This document shows positions 62,716 to 64,000 of a stretch of DNA of 64,000 nucleotides, in pieces; the first letter of the stretch is position 1; the number at the start of each line of letters is the position of its first letter. The notes below the pieces were generated by a model that was not told where the DNA came from, searched no databases, and was given only the letters and a program-made list of their open reading frames with translations. Source of the stretch: Ensifer adhaerens (lineage in GTDB: Bacteria > Pseudomonadota > Alphaproteobacteria > Rhizobiales > Rhizobiaceae); the NCBI GenBank assembly GCA_900215285.1, contig OCMG01000003.1:558001-622000 (forward strand). Reading direction: 5' to 3'. The position numbers and the translations under genes are program-made.

Positions 62716-63300
62716 TTGTCAAAACAATTGCGCCCCCGGGCCGATGCCACGCGTAACGAGGCGCGGCTTATTTCTGCCGCTCGCGAAGCGTTCCTCTCCG
62801 GGGAGGACAAGGTCTCGTTGGAACGGATCGCGGAAATCGCCGGTGTCGGTATCGGCACCCTTTATCGGCATTTCCCGAGCCGTGCTCATCTGGTCGAGGC
62901 GGTCTATCGCTTCGAACTCGACCACCTTATGTCGGGCGTCCCTGATCTTCTCGGCAAGAGCAGTGCCTTTGAGGCGCTACAAATCTGGCTGTCGCGATAC
63001 AGCGAGCTGATCTTGGCCAAGCGCGCAATGTATGATGCCCTTCGCGACGCGTTGACGTCGCGCCACGCCTCGACCTCGGCAACCTGGAGGCGCATCGATG
63101 AAACCCTCGCCGTCTTTATCTCCGCGGGGTCAGTTGACGGTTCCATTCGCGACGATGTCCGCTCGGACGATCTTACCGCCGCCCTTTCTGGCGTTGTCGC
63201 AGCAGCGACTTTTTCCGATGACCGGGAGCAGTTGCGCAGACTGTTGACGATCGTGGCAACGGGGGTCCGTCCGTTTGCCGATGAGAATGAAATTGGATAG
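62716..63300 (+). CDS. TetR-family transcriptional regulator
   Basis: 194 aa. Helix-turn-helix ATRNEARLISAAREAFLSGEDKVSLERIAEIAGVGIGTLYRHFPSRAHLVEAVY at the N-terminus and a helical ligand domain behind. I choose TTG 62716 as start because GGAGG lies 9 bp before it and because a start at the TTG 62689 would put the operator inside the gene. Likely repressor of itself and of the divergent aldo/keto reductase; ligand unknown. Confidence 0.88.
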   Translation: MSKQLRPRADATRNEARLISAAREAFLSGEDKVSLERIAEIAGVGIGTLYRHFPSRAHLVEAVYRFELDHLMSGVPDLLGKSSAFEALQIWLSRYSELILAKRAMYDALRDALTSRHASTSATWRRIDETLAVFISAGSVDGSIRDDVRSDDLTAALSGVVAAATFSDDREQLRRLLTIVATGVRPFADENEIG

Positions 63301-63413
63301 CCGGCGGCTCCGATCTCGGGGATCAAGTTCATTCCACCAGAGTCATGAACATCTGCGTGGTTGCCATAGGGCGTACCACGCTCTGGCCACGGGCATTTAC
63401 ACGCGCCCCGGCC

Positions 63414-64000
63414 TCACATTGCCTCTGTCAACATTCCCAAAAACGCGCGCACGGCCGGGTTGGTCCGGCGGCTTTCCGGCCAGACAACCGTGATATTGTG
63501 TCGCTCGACCGCGAAATCGGCGAGAACAGGAACCAATTCGCCGCGCCTGACCCAGGGTGTCGCCATGAAGCTGGTGGCCATGCCTATGCCGGCTCCCGCC
63601 GCGATCGTCGAGAGCACGGCCTCGCTCGCATCAACGGTGATCGCCGCTGGCGGCACGATCTCGATCTCGCGATCTCCGACCTGGAATGGCCAGCGGAACA
63701 ATTGCCCGCTGCTCTGATAGCGCAGGTTCACGGTCTCGTGGGCCTGAAGTTGATCCGGATGGGTGGGGCTATCTCGAGCGGCCAGATAGTCTGGCGCGGC
63801 ATAACAGCAGAGCCGGTGCGGCGAGAGTTTCCGTGACAGGAGGCGCGAGTCCGGAAGATCACCGATGCGAACGGCAATATCGATTCCCTCCTCGATCAGG
63901 TCCACCCTGTGATCGCTCAGCCGAAGGTCGAGCGTGACCTTCTGGTGGCCTGCGCGAAAGGCCGGCAGCAAGGGGGCGATGACATGCAGCCCGATCGGAA
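63414..64000 (-). CDS. LysR-family regulator (5' end outside window)
   Basis: 195 residues of the effector domain are visible: [80 protein letters not shown] and the C-terminal FLGMLTEAM. The RIGDLPDS segment is typical of the large LysR group close to AaeR/DmlR. The DNA-binding domain lies beyond the right edge. The target is unknown. Confidence 0.9.
   Translation of the reverse strand, partial: PIGLHVIAPLLPAFRAGHQKVTLDLRLSDHRVDLIEEGIDIAVRIGDLPDSRLLSRKLSPHRLCCYAAPDYLAARDSPTHPDQLQAHETVNLRYQSSGQLFRWPFQVGDREIEIVPPAAITVDASEAVLSTIAAGAGIGMATSFMATPWVRRGELVPVLADFAVERHNITVVWPESRRTNPAVRAFLGMLTEAM

Overview
The window reads as a GC-rich alphaproteobacterium of the Rhizobiales, most like the Rhizobiaceae (Shinella/Ensifer/Rhizobium group). 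Indicators are the paired Ku genes with LigD, a Clade I (Tat-exported) NosZ, a form II RuBisCO operon with CbbR, a phosphonate monoester hydrolase very close to what I remember of the Rhizobium leguminosarum enzyme, and GGAAC-N17-GTT promoters of the EcfG type. The genus is an inference. No tRNA, rRNA, CRISPR array or intact transposon was seen.

Layout. 0-4.5 kb: a DctB-like sensor kinase cut by the window edge and a NitT/TauT-family ABC importer. 4.7-5.1 kb: a glycosyltransferase remnant. 5-17.8 kb: a stress island with DUF4142, DUF892 and BON proteins, several tiny hydrophilic proteins, a Na+/H+ antiporter, an MgtC-like protein, an MDR dehydrogenase, two Ku proteins, LigD and topoisomerase IB. 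Eight genes here are preceded by correctly oriented GGAAC-N17-GTT sites, so the island looks like a block of the general stress regulon. 17.9-24.9 kb: a six-gene operon of a phosphonate monoester hydrolase/phosphodiesterase and a complete peptide-class ABC importer, with a Pho-box-like site in front. 25.1-29.4 kb: an EfeUOB iron uptake operon with an extra imelysin-type EfeO-like protein. 29.5-38.3 kb: nosRZDFYLX for nitrous oxide reduction, with two perfect TTGCG-N4-CGCAA palindromes between nosR and a divergent DUF2249 gene. 38.9-48.3 kb: cbbR and divergent cbbFPTKAME, a Calvin cycle operon around form II RuBisCO.

48.3-57 kb: a GntR/FadR regulator, a ribose-type sugar ABC importer, and four enzymes (aldo/keto reductase, lactonase, UxaB-like reductase, Zn-dehydrogenase). 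Together these fit L-galactose oxidation to L-galactonate, D-tagaturonate and D-altronate. 57-61 kb: a decaying stretch in which maiA and a MarR regulator are intact, but hmgA is reduced to a frameshifted fragment and a TetR regulator survives only as its C-terminal part next to an agmatinase-family gene. 60.4-64 kb: a MerR regulator divergent from a hydrolase it probably controls, a TetR/aldo-keto reductase divergent pair, and a LysR regulator cut by the window end.

Together the genes describe a metabolically flexible soil or plant-associated bacterium. It can probably respire N2O, fix CO2, scavenge phosphorus esters and iron, use an uncommon L-sugar, and repair DNA breaks under stress. Promoter and operator calls were made by eye from consensus sequences and have not been tested by a genome-wide scan.
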